Part shown: piece by piece, positions 27,692 through 40,121 of the stretch
Position numbering within the stretch: position 1 is the stretch's first letter
How the letters are laid out: every line of letters starts with the position of its first letter
Assembly (NCBI RefSeq): GCF_014673495.1
Contig: NZ_CP051006.1
Coordinates: 6,847,501 to 6,911,500, forward strand
Source: Streptomyces griseofuscus
GTDB lineage: Bacteria > Actinomycetota > Actinomycetes > Streptomycetales > Streptomycetaceae
Length of the DNA stretch: 64,000 bases
Direction: 5' to 3'
Notes under the pieces: generated by a model
What the model was told of the DNA's origin: nothing
Databases searched by the model: none
The model's input: only the letters and a program-made list of their open reading frames with translations
Made by a program: the position numbers and the translations under genes

Positions 27692-28669
27692 ATGCAGCGT
27701 CATCTCATCTCGGCCGCCGACCTCTCCCGCGACGACGCCGTCCTGATCCTCGACACCGCCGAGGAGATGGCCCGGGTCGCCGACCGGCCGATCAAGAAAC
27801 TGCCGACCCTGCGCGGCCGTACCGTCGTGAACCTCTTCTTCGAGGACTCCACGCGCACCCGGATCTCCTTCGAGGCCGCCGAGAAGCGCCTGTCCGCGGA
27901 CGTCATCAACTTCTCCGCCAAGGGTTCGAGCGTGTCCAAGGGCGAGTCCCTGAAGGACACCGCCCAGACCCTGGAGGCGATGGGCGTCGACGCCGTCGTC
28001 ATCCGGCACGGCGCCTCCGGCGCGCCCTACCGCCTCGCCACCTCCGGCTGGATCGACGCCGCCGTGATCAACGCGGGCGACGGCACCCACCAGCATCCCA
28101 CTCAGGCCCTCCTGGACGCCTTCACCATGCGCCGCCGCCTGGTCGGCCGCGACGCCGGCCTCGGCCGGGACCTGGCCGGCAAGCGCGTCACCCTCGTCGG
28201 CGACGTCCTGCACAGCCGGGTCGCCCGCTCCAACGTCGACCTGCTGCATACCCTCGGCGCCGAGGTCACTCTGGTCGCCCCGCCCACCCTGATCCCGGTC
28301 GGCGTCGAGTCCTGGCCCTGCGAGGTGTCGTACGACCTCGACAGCACGCTGCCCAAGTGCGACGCGGTGATGATGCTGCGCGTGCAGCGGGAGCGGATGA
28401 ACGCCGCCTTCTTCCCGACCGAGCGCGAGTACTCCCGGCGCTACGGCCTCGACGGCGACCGCATGGCCAAGCTGCCCGAGCACGCCATCGTGATGCACCC
28501 CGGTCCGATGGTGCGCGGCATGGAGATCACCGCCGAGGTCGCCGACTCCGACCGCTGCACCGCCGTGGAGCAGGTCGCCAACGGCGTGTCCATCCGGATG
28601 GCCGTCCTGTACCTGCTGCTCGGCGGCAACGAGCCCGCCGCCGCCCCCCTTCGCGCTGAGGAGAAGTAA
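27692..28669 (+). CDS. pyrB: Aspartate carbamoyltransferase catalytic subunit
   Basis: Joins carbamoyl phosphate and aspartate. 325 aa. Carbamoyl-phosphate site FFEDSTRTRISFE, the catalytic His in INAGDGTHQHPTQALLD, and the aspartate-side loop MLRVQRERM; MHPGPMVRG near the C-terminus. No pyrI regulatory subunit lies nearby, as usual in actinobacteria. It ends 4 bp before pyrC. Confidence 0.97.
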   Translation: MQRHLISAADLSRDDAVLILDTAEEMARVADRPIKKLPTLRGRTVVNLFFEDSTRTRISFEAAEKRLSADVINFSAKGSSVSKGESLKDTAQTLEAMGVDAVVIRHGASGAPYRLATSGWIDAAVINAGDGTHQHPTQALLDAFTMRRRLVGRDAGLGRDLAGKRVTLVGDVLHSRVARSNVDLLHTLGAEVTLVAPPTLIPVGVESWPCEVSYDLDSTLPKCDAVMMLRVQRERMNAAFFPTEREYSRRYGLDGDRMAKLPEHAIVMHPGPMVRGMEITAEVADSDRCTAVEQVANGVSIRMAVLYLLLGGNEPAAAPLRAEEK

Positions 28670-28673
28670 GAAC

Positions 28674-29960
28674 ATGAGCAAGATCCTGATCCGCGGTGCG
28701 AAGGTGCTCGGCGGCGAGCAGCAGGACGTGCTGATCGACGGCGAGACCATCGCCGCGGTGGGCACCGGACTGTCCGCCGAGGGCGCCGAGGTGATCGAGG
28801 CCGAGGGCAAGGTGCTGCTGCCGGGCCTGGTCGACCTGCACACCCATCTGCGCGAGCCCGGCCGCGAGGACTCCGAGACCGTCCTCACCGGCACCCGCGC
28901 GGCCGCGAGCGGCGGCTACACCGCCGTGTTCGCCATGGCCAACACCTTCCCCGTCGCCGACACCGCGGGCGTCGTCGAGCAGGTCTGGCGGCTCGGCAAG
29001 GAGCACGGCTACTGCGACGTCCAGCCCATCGGCGCCGTCACCGTCGGCCTGGAGGGCAGGAAGCTCGCCGAACTCGGCGCCATGCACGAGTCCGCCGCCG
29101 GGGTCACCGTCTTCTCCGACGACGGCAAGTGCGTGGACGACGCGGTGATCATGCGCCGCGCCCTGGAGTACGTGAAGGCGTTCGGCGGCATCGTCGCCCA
29201 GCACGCCCAGGAGCCGCGGCTGACCGAGGGCGCCCAGATGAACGAGGGCGTCGTCTCCGCCGAACTCGGCCTGGGCGGCTGGCCGGCCGTCGCCGAGGAG
29301 TCGATCATCGCCCGCGACGTCCTGCTCGCCGAGCACGTCGGCTCCCGCGTCCACATCTGCCACCTGTCGACCGCCGGCTCCGTCGAGATCGTCCGCTGGG
29401 CCAAGTCCCGCGGCATCCAGGTCACCGCCGAGGTCACCCCGCACCACCTGCTGCTCACCGACGAGCTGGTGCGCACCTACAACCCCGTCTACAAGGTCAA
29501 CCCGCCGCTGCGCACCGAGCGCGACGTCATGGCGCTGCGCGAGGCCCTCGCCGACGGCACGATCGACATCGTCGCCACCGACCACGCCCCGCACCCGCAC
29601 GAGGACAAGGACTGCGAGTGGGCCGCGGCCGCCATGGGCATGGTGGGCCTGGAGACCGCGCTGTCGGTGGTGCAGGAGACCATGGTCGACACGGGTCTGC
29701 TGGACTGGGCCGGCGTCGCCGACCGGATGTCCGCCAAGCCCGCGCAGATCGGACAGGCCACCGGACACGGCCGTCCCGTCTCGGCCGGTGAGCCTGCCAA
29801 CCTCACCCTGGTCGACACGGCATACCGTGGCCAGGTGGACCCCGCGGGCTTCGCCTCGCGCAGCCGCAACACCCCCTACCAGGGGCGCGAGCTGCCGGGC
29901 CGTGTGACGCACACGTGGCTGCGGGGCAAGGCCACGCTCGTCGACGGGAAGCTCACGTGA
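28674..29960 (+). CDS. pyrC: Dihydroorotase (class I)
   Basis: Cyclises carbamoyl-aspartate to dihydroorotate. 428 aa; amidohydrolase fold. Zinc motif DLHTHLREPGRED (~55), further metal ligands around HICHLSTAGSVE and the conserved Asp in ATDHAPHPHEDK. Good GAGGAG box. The stop overlaps the next gene's GTG as GTGA. Confidence 0.96.
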   Translation: MSKILIRGAKVLGGEQQDVLIDGETIAAVGTGLSAEGAEVIEAEGKVLLPGLVDLHTHLREPGREDSETVLTGTRAAASGGYTAVFAMANTFPVADTAGVVEQVWRLGKEHGYCDVQPIGAVTVGLEGRKLAELGAMHESAAGVTVFSDDGKCVDDAVIMRRALEYVKAFGGIVAQHAQEPRLTEGAQMNEGVVSAELGLGGWPAVAEESIIARDVLLAEHVGSRVHICHLSTAGSVEIVRWAKSRGIQVTAEVTPHHLLLTDELVRTYNPVYKVNPPLRTERDVMALREALADGTIDIVATDHAPHPHEDKDCEWAAAAMGMVGLETALSVVQETMVDTGLLDWAGVADRMSAKPAQIGQATGHGRPVSAGEPANLTLVDTAYRGQVDPAGFASRSRNTPYQGRELPGRVTHTWLRGKATLVDGKLT

Positions 29961-30517
29961 CACCTGTAATCCTCCTGGCCGAGGCAGAGAAGTCGGCCCC
30001 GGTCACCGACTGGCCGGCGCGCATCGGCTGGCTCGTCGGACTCCTGCTCTTCATCGCGCTCGTCTACTGGCTGATGCGCGAGGGCTGGAAATGGCGCGCC
30101 ACGCTCCAGAGCGACATCCCGGAGCTGCCCGCCGCGCCCGAGGACACCGGCCCGGTGAAACTGACCATGAGCGGCCGCTACCACGGCTCCACCACCGCCG
30201 GGCAGTGGCTGGACCGCATCGTGGCCCACGGCCTGGGCACCCGGAGCCTGGCCGAGCTCACGCTCACCGACGCGGGCCTCGAGGTCGAACGCCCCGGCGC
30301 GGACGACTTCTTCATCCCGGCCGCCGCGCTGCGCGAGGCCCGGCTCGACAAGGGCATCGCGGGCAAGGTCCTCACCGAGGGCGGACTGCTGGTGGTGACC
30401 TGGGCGCACGGCGACAAACTGATCGACTCCGGCTTCCGCTCCGACCGCGCGGCCGAGCACCCCGCATGGGTCGACACGCTCAACCACATGACCAACGACA
30501 CGGAAGGCGCACGATGA
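29957..30517 (+). CDS. Membrane-anchored PH-like domain protein inside the pyr operon
   Basis: 186 aa from GTG 29957 (overlapping the pyrC stop) to a stop that overlaps carA (ATGA), so it is translationally coupled on both sides. One N-terminal transmembrane segment (~20-42, IGWLVGLLLFIALVYWLM), a basic juxtamembrane stretch, then a soluble beta-rich domain (~70-180; GRYHGSTTAGQWLDRIVAHGLG, ADDFFIPAAALREARLDKG, GGLLVVTWAHGDKLIDSGFR) that looks PH-like. No catalytic motif. From memory the same position holds a membrane protein in mycobacteria (Rv1382). Its role in pyrimidine synthesis is unknown; a membrane scaffold for early enzymes is speculation. Confidence 0.82.
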   Translation: MTPVILLAEAEKSAPVTDWPARIGWLVGLLLFIALVYWLMREGWKWRATLQSDIPELPAAPEDTGPVKLTMSGRYHGSTTAGQWLDRIVAHGLGTRSLAELTLTDAGLEVERPGADDFFIPAAALREARLDKGIAGKVLTEGGLLVVTWAHGDKLIDSGFRSDRAAEHPAWVDTLNHMTNDTEGAR

Positions 30518-31648
30518 CGACCTCCACCAGGGGAGCCGCGAAGACTCCCGCCGTACTCGTCCTGGAGGACGGCCGCACCTTCCGCGGTCGCGCCTACGGG
30601 GCCGTGGGGGAGACCTTCGGCGAGGCCGTGTTCTCCACCGGGATGACCGGCTACCAGGAGACCCTGACCGACCCGTCGTACGACCGCCAGATCGTCGTCG
30701 CCACCGCCCCGCAGATCGGCAACACCGGCTGGAACGACGAGGACGACGAGTCGGGCCGCATCTGGGTCTCCGGCTATGTGGTCCGCGACCCCGCGCGGGT
30801 GCCGTCCAACTGGCGGGCCAAGCGCTCCCTGGACGACGAGCTGGAGCGCCAGGGCGTCGTCGGCATCTCCGGCATCGACACCCGCGCCCTGACCCGCCAT
30901 CTGCGCGAGCGCGGCTCCATGCGCGCCGGCATCTTCTCCGGCGAGTCCGTCGCCGCCGAGCCGGAGCTGCTGGCCCGGGTGCAGGCCCAGCCGCACATGA
31001 AGGGCGCGAGCCTCTACGAGGAGGTCGCCACCAAGGAGGCGTACGTCGTCCCCGCGGTCGGCGAGAAGAAGTTCACCGTCGCCGCCGTCGACCTCGGCAT
31101 CAAGGGCATGACCCCGCACCGGATGGCCGAGCGCGGCATCGAGGTGCATGTGCTGCCCGCCACCGCCACCGCCGACGACATCTACGCCGTCAACCCCGAC
31201 GGCGTGTTCTTCTCCAACGGCCCCGGCGACCCCGCCACCGCGGACGGCCCGGTCGCCCTGATGACCGCCGTCCTGGAGCGCAGGACGCCGCTGTTCGGCA
31301 TCTGCTTCGGCAACCAGATCCTCGGCCGCGCCCTCGGCTTCGGCACCTACAAGCTGAAGTACGGCCACCGGGGCATCAACCAGCCGGTCCAGGACCGTAC
31401 GACCGGCAAGGTCGAGGTCACCGCGCACAACCACGGCTTCGCCGTCGACGCGCCGCTCGACCGGGTCAGCGACACCAAATTCGGCCGCGCCGAGGTCTCG
31501 CACGTCTGTCTGAACGACGACGTCGTGGAGGGGCTCCAGCTGCTCGACCAGCCCGCCTTCTCCGTCCAGTACCACCCCGAAGCGGCGGCCGGCCCGCACG
31601 ACGCCGCCTACCTGTTCGACCGCTTCGTTTCCCTGATGGAGGGCCAGC

Positions 31649-31656
<8 letters not shown>
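30514..31656 (+). CDS. carA: Carbamoyl-phosphate synthase small (glutaminase) subunit
   Basis: Hydrolyses glutamine and channels ammonia to CarB. 380 aa from ATG 30514. Class I glutamine amidotransferase triad: Cys in LFGICFGNQ, and His/Glu in YHPEAAAGP. The N-terminal half has the CarA-specific VFSTGMTGYQETLTDPSY. Start overlaps the membrane gene (ATGA) and its 3' end overlaps carB by 8 bp. Confidence 0.97.
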
Positions 31657-34957
<3,301 letters not shown>

Positions 34958-34964
34958 CAGCCCC

Positions 34965-34994
34965 GAGGGGGACACCGGAAACGGTGTCCCCCTC
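34965..34994 (+). terminator. Hairpin between carB and pyrD
   Basis: Perfect 12-bp stem GAGGGGGACACC / GGTGTCCCCCTC with a GGAAAC loop, 8 bp after carB. No T tract. It may terminate or merely attenuate transcription into pyrD-pyrF. Confidence 0.7.
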
Positions 34995-35044
34995 TGCGTG
35001 AGGGCCCCTCGGCCCTCATGCGGACACCAGAGGACTTCCCCACG

Positions 35045-36147
<1,103 letters not shown>

Positions 36148-36151
<4 letters not shown>

Positions 36152-36993
36152 CTTCGCTGGAGCCCTTCGGCGCCCGGCTGCGCCGCGCCATGGACGAGCG
36201 CGGCCCGCTGTGCGTCGGCATCGACCCGCACGCCTCCCTGCTCGCCGACTGGGGCCTCGCCGACGATGTGGCGGGCCTGGAGCGGTTCAGCCGCACTGTC
36301 GTCGAGGCCCTGGCCGGCAAGGTGGCCGTGCTCAAGCCGCAGAGCGCGTTCTTCGAGCGGTTCGGCTCGCGCGGCGTCGCCGTCCTGGAGAGGTCGGTCC
36401 AGGAGGCGCGCGAAGCCGGCGCCCTGGTCGTGATGGACGCCAAGCGCGGCGACATCGGCTCGACCATGGCCGCCTACGCAGAGGCGTTCCTGCGCAAGGA
36501 CGCCCCGCTGTTCTCCGACGCGCTGACCGTCTCCCCGTACCTCGGCTACGGCTCGCTGAGCCCGGCCGTGAAGCTGGCCGAGGAGAACGGCGCCGGGCTG
36601 TTCGTGCTGGCGCTGACCTCCAACCCGGAGGGCGGCGAGGTGCAGCACGCGGTGCGCGCCGACGGCCGGGGCGTGGGCGCGACCATGCTGGCCCACCTGG
36701 CGGCCGAGAACGCGGGAGCGGAGCCGCTGGGCTCCTTCGGCGCGGTCGTCGGCGCCACGCTCGGCGACCTGTCCGCGTACGACCTGGACATCAACGGACC
36801 GCTCCTCGCGCCCGGTATCGGCGCCCAGGGCGCGACCCCGGCCGACCTCCCAGGGGTCTTCGGGGCGGCCGTACGCAATGTCGTGCCGAACGTCAGCCGG
36901 GGCGTGCTGCGGCACGGACCCGACGTCGGGGCGCTGCGCGCGGCGGCCGAACGCTTCGCGGAGGAGATCAGGACGGCCGTCGCCGGAGGCTGA
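36148..36993 (+). CDS. pyrF: Orotidine 5'-phosphate decarboxylase (type 2)
   Basis: Makes UMP, last step of the pathway. 281 aa from ATG 36148. Type 2 features: CVGIDPHASLLADWGL, KPQSAFFERFGSRG and the catalytic DAKRGDIGST. pyrE, for orotate phosphoribosyltransferase, is not in the window and must lie elsewhere. A gene-free stretch of ~270 bp follows. Confidence 0.96.
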
Positions 36994-37262
36994 GACACCT
37001 CTTCGGGTGCTCGGTTGAGCGGACCGGCGCCGACTTGAGTGTGAATACATCCTCAAATCAAGGGCAGTATGTCTGAAATGTCTGGCCTGGCGCAGGCTGA
37101 CCAGGACTTTTCCGCTGTTCTCGCTGACTCTGGCGGACTTGGCCGCTAGTCTCCGAGCGAGGGTGAACGGGCAAGCGTGTTGCTCGTGGCTCCCCAGGTG
37201 TGGGGCGACTAGGTTCCTCACCGGTCCGTATCCGACAGTTCGACATCCGAGGTGACGTAGGC

Positions 37263-37586
37263 GTGGCTCTTCCGCCCCTTACCCCTGAACAGCGCGCAGC
37301 CGCGCTCGAAAAGGCCGCCGCGGCTCGCCGGGAGCGGGCCGAGGTCAAGAATCGACTCAAGCACTCCGGCGCCTCCCTGCACGAGGTGATCAAGCAGGGC
37401 CAGGAGAACGACGTCATCGGCAAGATGAAGGTCTCCGCGCTGCTGGAGTCCATGCCTGGCGTGGGCAAGGTCCGCGCCAAGCAGATCATGGAGCGTCTGG
37501 GCATCTCCGAGAGCCGCCGTGTGCGGGGTCTCGGTTCCAACCAGATCGCCTCCCTGGAGCGTGAGTTCGGCAGCACCGGCGCCTGA
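37263..37586 (+). CDS. mihF: Actinobacterial integration host factor sIHF (mIHF)
   Basis: Nucleoid-associated DNA-binding protein. 107 aa from GTG 37263 (MALPPLTPEQRAAALEKA), the known size of Streptomyces sIHF; a GAGGT box lies ~9 nt upstream. A long basic helix (RRERAEVKNRLKHSG) precedes an H2TH-type DNA-binding region with the helix-hairpin motif ESMPGVGKVRAKQIMERLGIS. It is unrelated to E. coli IHF. A 269-bp gap upstream (36994-37262) shows no gene and should hold its promoter. Confidence 0.95.
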   Translation: MALPPLTPEQRAAALEKAAAARRERAEVKNRLKHSGASLHEVIKQGQENDVIGKMKVSALLESMPGVGKVRAKQIMERLGISESRRVRGLGSNQIASLEREFGSTGA

Positions 37587-37611
37587 GTCCGGCCTCGCAC
37601 CGGACCGGGAG

Positions 37612-37628
37612 TCCCGGGCACCCCGGGA
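37612..37628 (+). terminator. Short hairpin between mihF and gmk
   Basis: TCCCGGG-CAC-CCCGGGA, a 7-bp GC stem 25 bp after mihF. It is weak for a terminator and is followed by a likely gmk promoter (GAATAAT). Confidence 0.4.
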
Positions 37629-37647
37629 TTGCTGGAATAATCGCTGC

Positions 37648-38241
37648 ATGGCTGCAACATTCCGGGGGACGACCCCCGAGCCCCCGGACGTACGTCCGCG
37701 GCTGACCGTGCTCTCCGGCCCCTCGGGGGTCGGCAAGAGCACGGTCGTCGCTCATATGCGCAAGGAACACCCCGAGGTCTGGCTCTCGGTGTCGGCGACG
37801 ACCCGTAAGCCGCGCCCCGGTGAACAGCACGGAGTCCACTACTTCTTCGTCACCGACGACGAGATGGACAAGCTGATCGCCAACGGCGAGCTGCTGGAGT
37901 GGGCCGAATTCGCCGGCAACCGGTACGGCACGCCCCGCGCGGCCGTCCTGGAGCGGCTGGAGAAGGGCGAGCCCGTCCTGCTGGAGATCGACCTCCAGGG
38001 CGCCCGCCAGGTCCGTGAGTCGATGTCCGACGCACGGCTGGTGTTCCTGGCCCCGCCCTCCTGGGAGGAGCTGGTGCGCAGGCTGACCGGCCGGGGCACC
38101 GAGTCGCCCGAGGTCATCGAGCGCCGGCTGGCTGCGGCCAGGACCGAACTGGCGGCCGAGCCGGAGTTCGACGAGACCCTGGTCAACACCTCCGTCGAGG
38201 ACGTGGCCCGTGAGCTGCTAGCCTTGATGGACGTTGTGTAA
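37648..38241 (+). CDS. gmk: Guanylate kinase
   Basis: Phosphorylates GMP to GDP. 197 aa from ATG 37648 (MAATFRGTTPEPP). P-loop GPSGVGKST near residue 25, the GMP-binding SVSATTRKPRPGE, and LLEIDLQGARQVRE. No Shine-Dalgarno before the ATG; an AATAAT hexamer ends about 7 nt upstream, so the mRNA may be leaderless. The gmk-rpoZ pairing is conserved in many bacteria and touches ppGpp targets, since Gmk is inhibited by ppGpp in some species. Confidence 0.95.
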   Translation: MAATFRGTTPEPPDVRPRLTVLSGPSGVGKSTVVAHMRKEHPEVWLSVSATTRKPRPGEQHGVHYFFVTDDEMDKLIANGELLEWAEFAGNRYGTPRAAVLERLEKGEPVLLEIDLQGARQVRESMSDARLVFLAPPSWEELVRRLTGRGTESPEVIERRLAAARTELAAEPEFDETLVNTSVEDVARELLALMDVV

Positions 38242-38260
38242 TCGTGACTCTGATCACGAT
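38241..38260 (+). promoter_or_regulatory. Inverted repeat in the gmk-rpoZ gap
   Basis: ATCGTGA (38241-38247) and TCACGAT (38254-38260) flank CTCTGA, immediately after the gmk stop and upstream of rpoZ. It could be an operator or a small hairpin; the cognate factor is unknown. Confidence 0.35.
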
Positions 38261-38294
38261 CATTGATTCTTTTCCATCCATCGGAAGGTAGAGC

Positions 38295-38567
38295 GTGTCC
38301 TCTTCCATCACCGCGCCCGAGGGCATCATCAACCCGCCGATCGACGAGCTCCTCGAGGCAACCGACTCGAAGTACAGCCTCGTGATCTACGCGGCCAAGC
38401 GTGCTCGCCAGATCAACGCGTACTACTCGCAGCTCGGTGAGGGCCTCCTCGAGTACGTGGGTCCGCTCGTCGACACCCACGTCCACGAGAAGCCGCTCTC
38501 GATCGCCCTGCGCGAGATCAACGCCGGTCTGCTGACCTCCGAGGCCATTGAGGGCCCCGCGCAGTAG
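38295..38567 (+). CDS. rpoZ: RNA polymerase omega subunit
   Basis: Small subunit that helps RNAP assembly around beta-prime. 90 aa. GTG start after a GGAAGG box. Conserved core SKYSLVIYAAKRARQINAYY and KPLSIALREINAGLL. It is followed by a strong terminator. Confidence 0.96.
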   Translation: MSSSITAPEGIINPPIDELLEATDSKYSLVIYAAKRARQINAYYSQLGEGLLEYVGPLVDTHVHEKPLSIALREINAGLLTSEAIEGPAQ

Positions 38568-38593
38568 TACGTTCAGACCGCAGGTGGTTTTAT

Positions 38594-38628
38594 CCACAGG
38601 CCCGGCAGCCACGCTGTCGGGCCTGTGG
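38594..38628 (+). terminator. rpoZ terminator
   Basis: 15-bp stem (CCACAGGCCCGGCAG with CTGTCGGGCCTGTGG, one G-U pair) around a CCACG loop, 27 bp after rpoZ. Confidence 0.8.
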
Positions 38629-38670
38629 TGTGTCATGGGTGTTGCAGGTTTTCCAGACCGAGGAGACATG

Positions 38671-39873
38671 GTGGACAAGCCGAGGGTGGTACTGGGGGTC
38701 AGCGGTGGCATCGCCGCCTACAAGGCCTGTGAGCTGCTGAGAAGGTTCACCGAATCGGGCCACGACGTCCGTGTGGTGCCGACCGCGTCCGCGCTGCACT
38801 TCGTCGGCGCCGCCACCTTCTCCGCCCTGTCCGGCAACCCCGTCGGCACCGAGGTCTGGGACTCCGTGCACGAGGTCCCGCACGTCCGCATCGGCCAGCA
38901 CGCCGACCTCGTCGTGGTCGCCCCCGCCACCGCCGACCTGCTCGCCAAGGCCGCCCACGGCCTCGCCGACGACCTGCTCACCAACACCCTCCTGACGGCC
39001 CGCTGCCCCGTGGTCTTCGCCCCGGCCATGCACACCGAGATGTGGGAGCACCCCGCCACCCAGGAGAACGTGGCCACGCTGCGCCGCCGCGGCGCCGTCG
39101 TGATCGAACCCGCCGTCGGCCGCCTCACCGGCGTCGACACCGGCAAGGGCCGGCTGCCCGACCCGGGCGAGATCTTCGAGGTCTGCCGGCGCGTCCTCGC
39201 CCGCGGCGTCCAGGAGCCCGACCTGCGCGGCCGCCATGTGGTGGTCTCCGCGGGCGGCACCCGAGAGCCCCTGGACCCGGTGCGCTTCCTCGGCAACCGC
39301 TCCTCCGGCAAGCAGGGCTACGCCCTCGCCCGCACCGCCGCCGCCCGCGGCGCCCGGGTGACGCTGATCGCGGCCAACACCCAGCTGCCCGACCCCGCGG
39401 GCGTGGACGTCGTCCAGGTCGACACCGCCGTCCAGCTGCGCGAGGCCGTGCTGAAGGCCGCGGCCGACGCCGACGCCGTGGTCATGGCCGCGGCCGTCGC
39501 CGACTTCCGCCCCAGCGCCTACGCCACCGGCAAGATCAAGAAAAAGGACGACAAGGAGCCCGAGCCCATCGTCCTGGTCCGCAACCCGGACATCCTCGCC
39601 GAGGTCTCCGCCGAACGGGCCAGGGCCGGACAGGTGATCGTGGGCTTCGCCGCCGAGACCGACGACGTCCTCGCCAACGGCCGCGCCAAGCTCACCCGCA
39701 AGGGCTGCGACCTGCTCGTCGTCAACGAGGTGGGGGAGCGCAAGACCTTCGGCTCCGAGGAGAACGAAGCCGTCGTACTGGGCGCCGACGGCAGCGAGAA
39801 CCCCGTGCCGCACGGGCCCAAGGAGGCCCTCGCCGACATCGTCTGGGACCTCGTCGTGGACCGCCTCGACTGA
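38671..39873 (+). CDS. coaBC: Bifunctional phosphopantothenoylcysteine decarboxylase/synthetase
   Basis: Two steps of coenzyme A synthesis in one protein. 400 aa. N-terminal CoaC flavoprotein domain (VVLGVSGGIAAYKACELLRR; HVRIGQHADLVVVAPATADLLAK; active-site region APAMHTEMWEHPAT). C-terminal CoaB domain (VVVSAGGTREPLDPVRFLGNRSSGKQG; FRPSAYATGKIKKK). GTG 38671 is chosen because GAGGAG is 5 nt upstream; the ATG at 38668 is only 2 nt from that box. Confidence 0.95.
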   Translation: MDKPRVVLGVSGGIAAYKACELLRRFTESGHDVRVVPTASALHFVGAATFSALSGNPVGTEVWDSVHEVPHVRIGQHADLVVVAPATADLLAKAAHGLADDLLTNTLLTARCPVVFAPAMHTEMWEHPATQENVATLRRRGAVVIEPAVGRLTGVDTGKGRLPDPGEIFEVCRRVLARGVQEPDLRGRHVVVSAGGTREPLDPVRFLGNRSSGKQGYALARTAAARGARVTLIAANTQLPDPAGVDVVQVDTAVQLREAVLKAAADADAVVMAAAVADFRPSAYATGKIKKKDDKEPEPIVLVRNPDILAEVSAERARAGQVIVGFAAETDDVLANGRAKLTRKGCDLLVVNEVGERKTFGSEENEAVVLGADGSENPVPHGPKEALADIVWDLVVDRLD

Positions 39874-39956
39874 CCCCCGCGCGTCCGGCCGGGCGAATCC
39901 GAAGACGGATTCAGGCCATGCTCACGTCCGGGACCGTTACCCTGGCCAAGGCCGTC

Positions 39957-39976
39957 GGGCATTGTGCACAATGCCC
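39957..39976. promoter_or_regulatory. Perfect 20-bp palindrome upstream of metK
   Basis: Half-site GGGCATTGTG and its exact reverse complement, with no spacer. A TACCCT -10-like hexamer (39938-39943) lies 13 bp before it, so the palindrome would sit just downstream of a transcription start, a good place for a repressor operator. It is 146 bp before the metK start. Confidence 0.5.
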
Positions 39977-40121
39977 GTGCCGCAGGTCACAGCGCTCCCG
40001 AGAGGCGAGACAGTGGCCCATCGGCCGAGCGCGACCGATAAACTGTTGAAGGTCGACCGGGCGCAGCCCCGCGTCGACTGCAAATGATCAGCCAGCAGCC
40101 GCTGCAACCACAGGGAGCGTT

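Noticed and set aside
38590..38598. TTATCCACA DnaA box in the rpoZ terminator
   Set aside because: A single 9-mer forming one arm of the terminator stem, without other boxes or an AT-rich element, is not an origin.
39874..40121. SAM riboswitch upstream of metK
   Set aside because: No known SAM-I, SAM-II or SAM-IV core could be recognised by eye; only a palindrome and a weak inverted repeat are seen.
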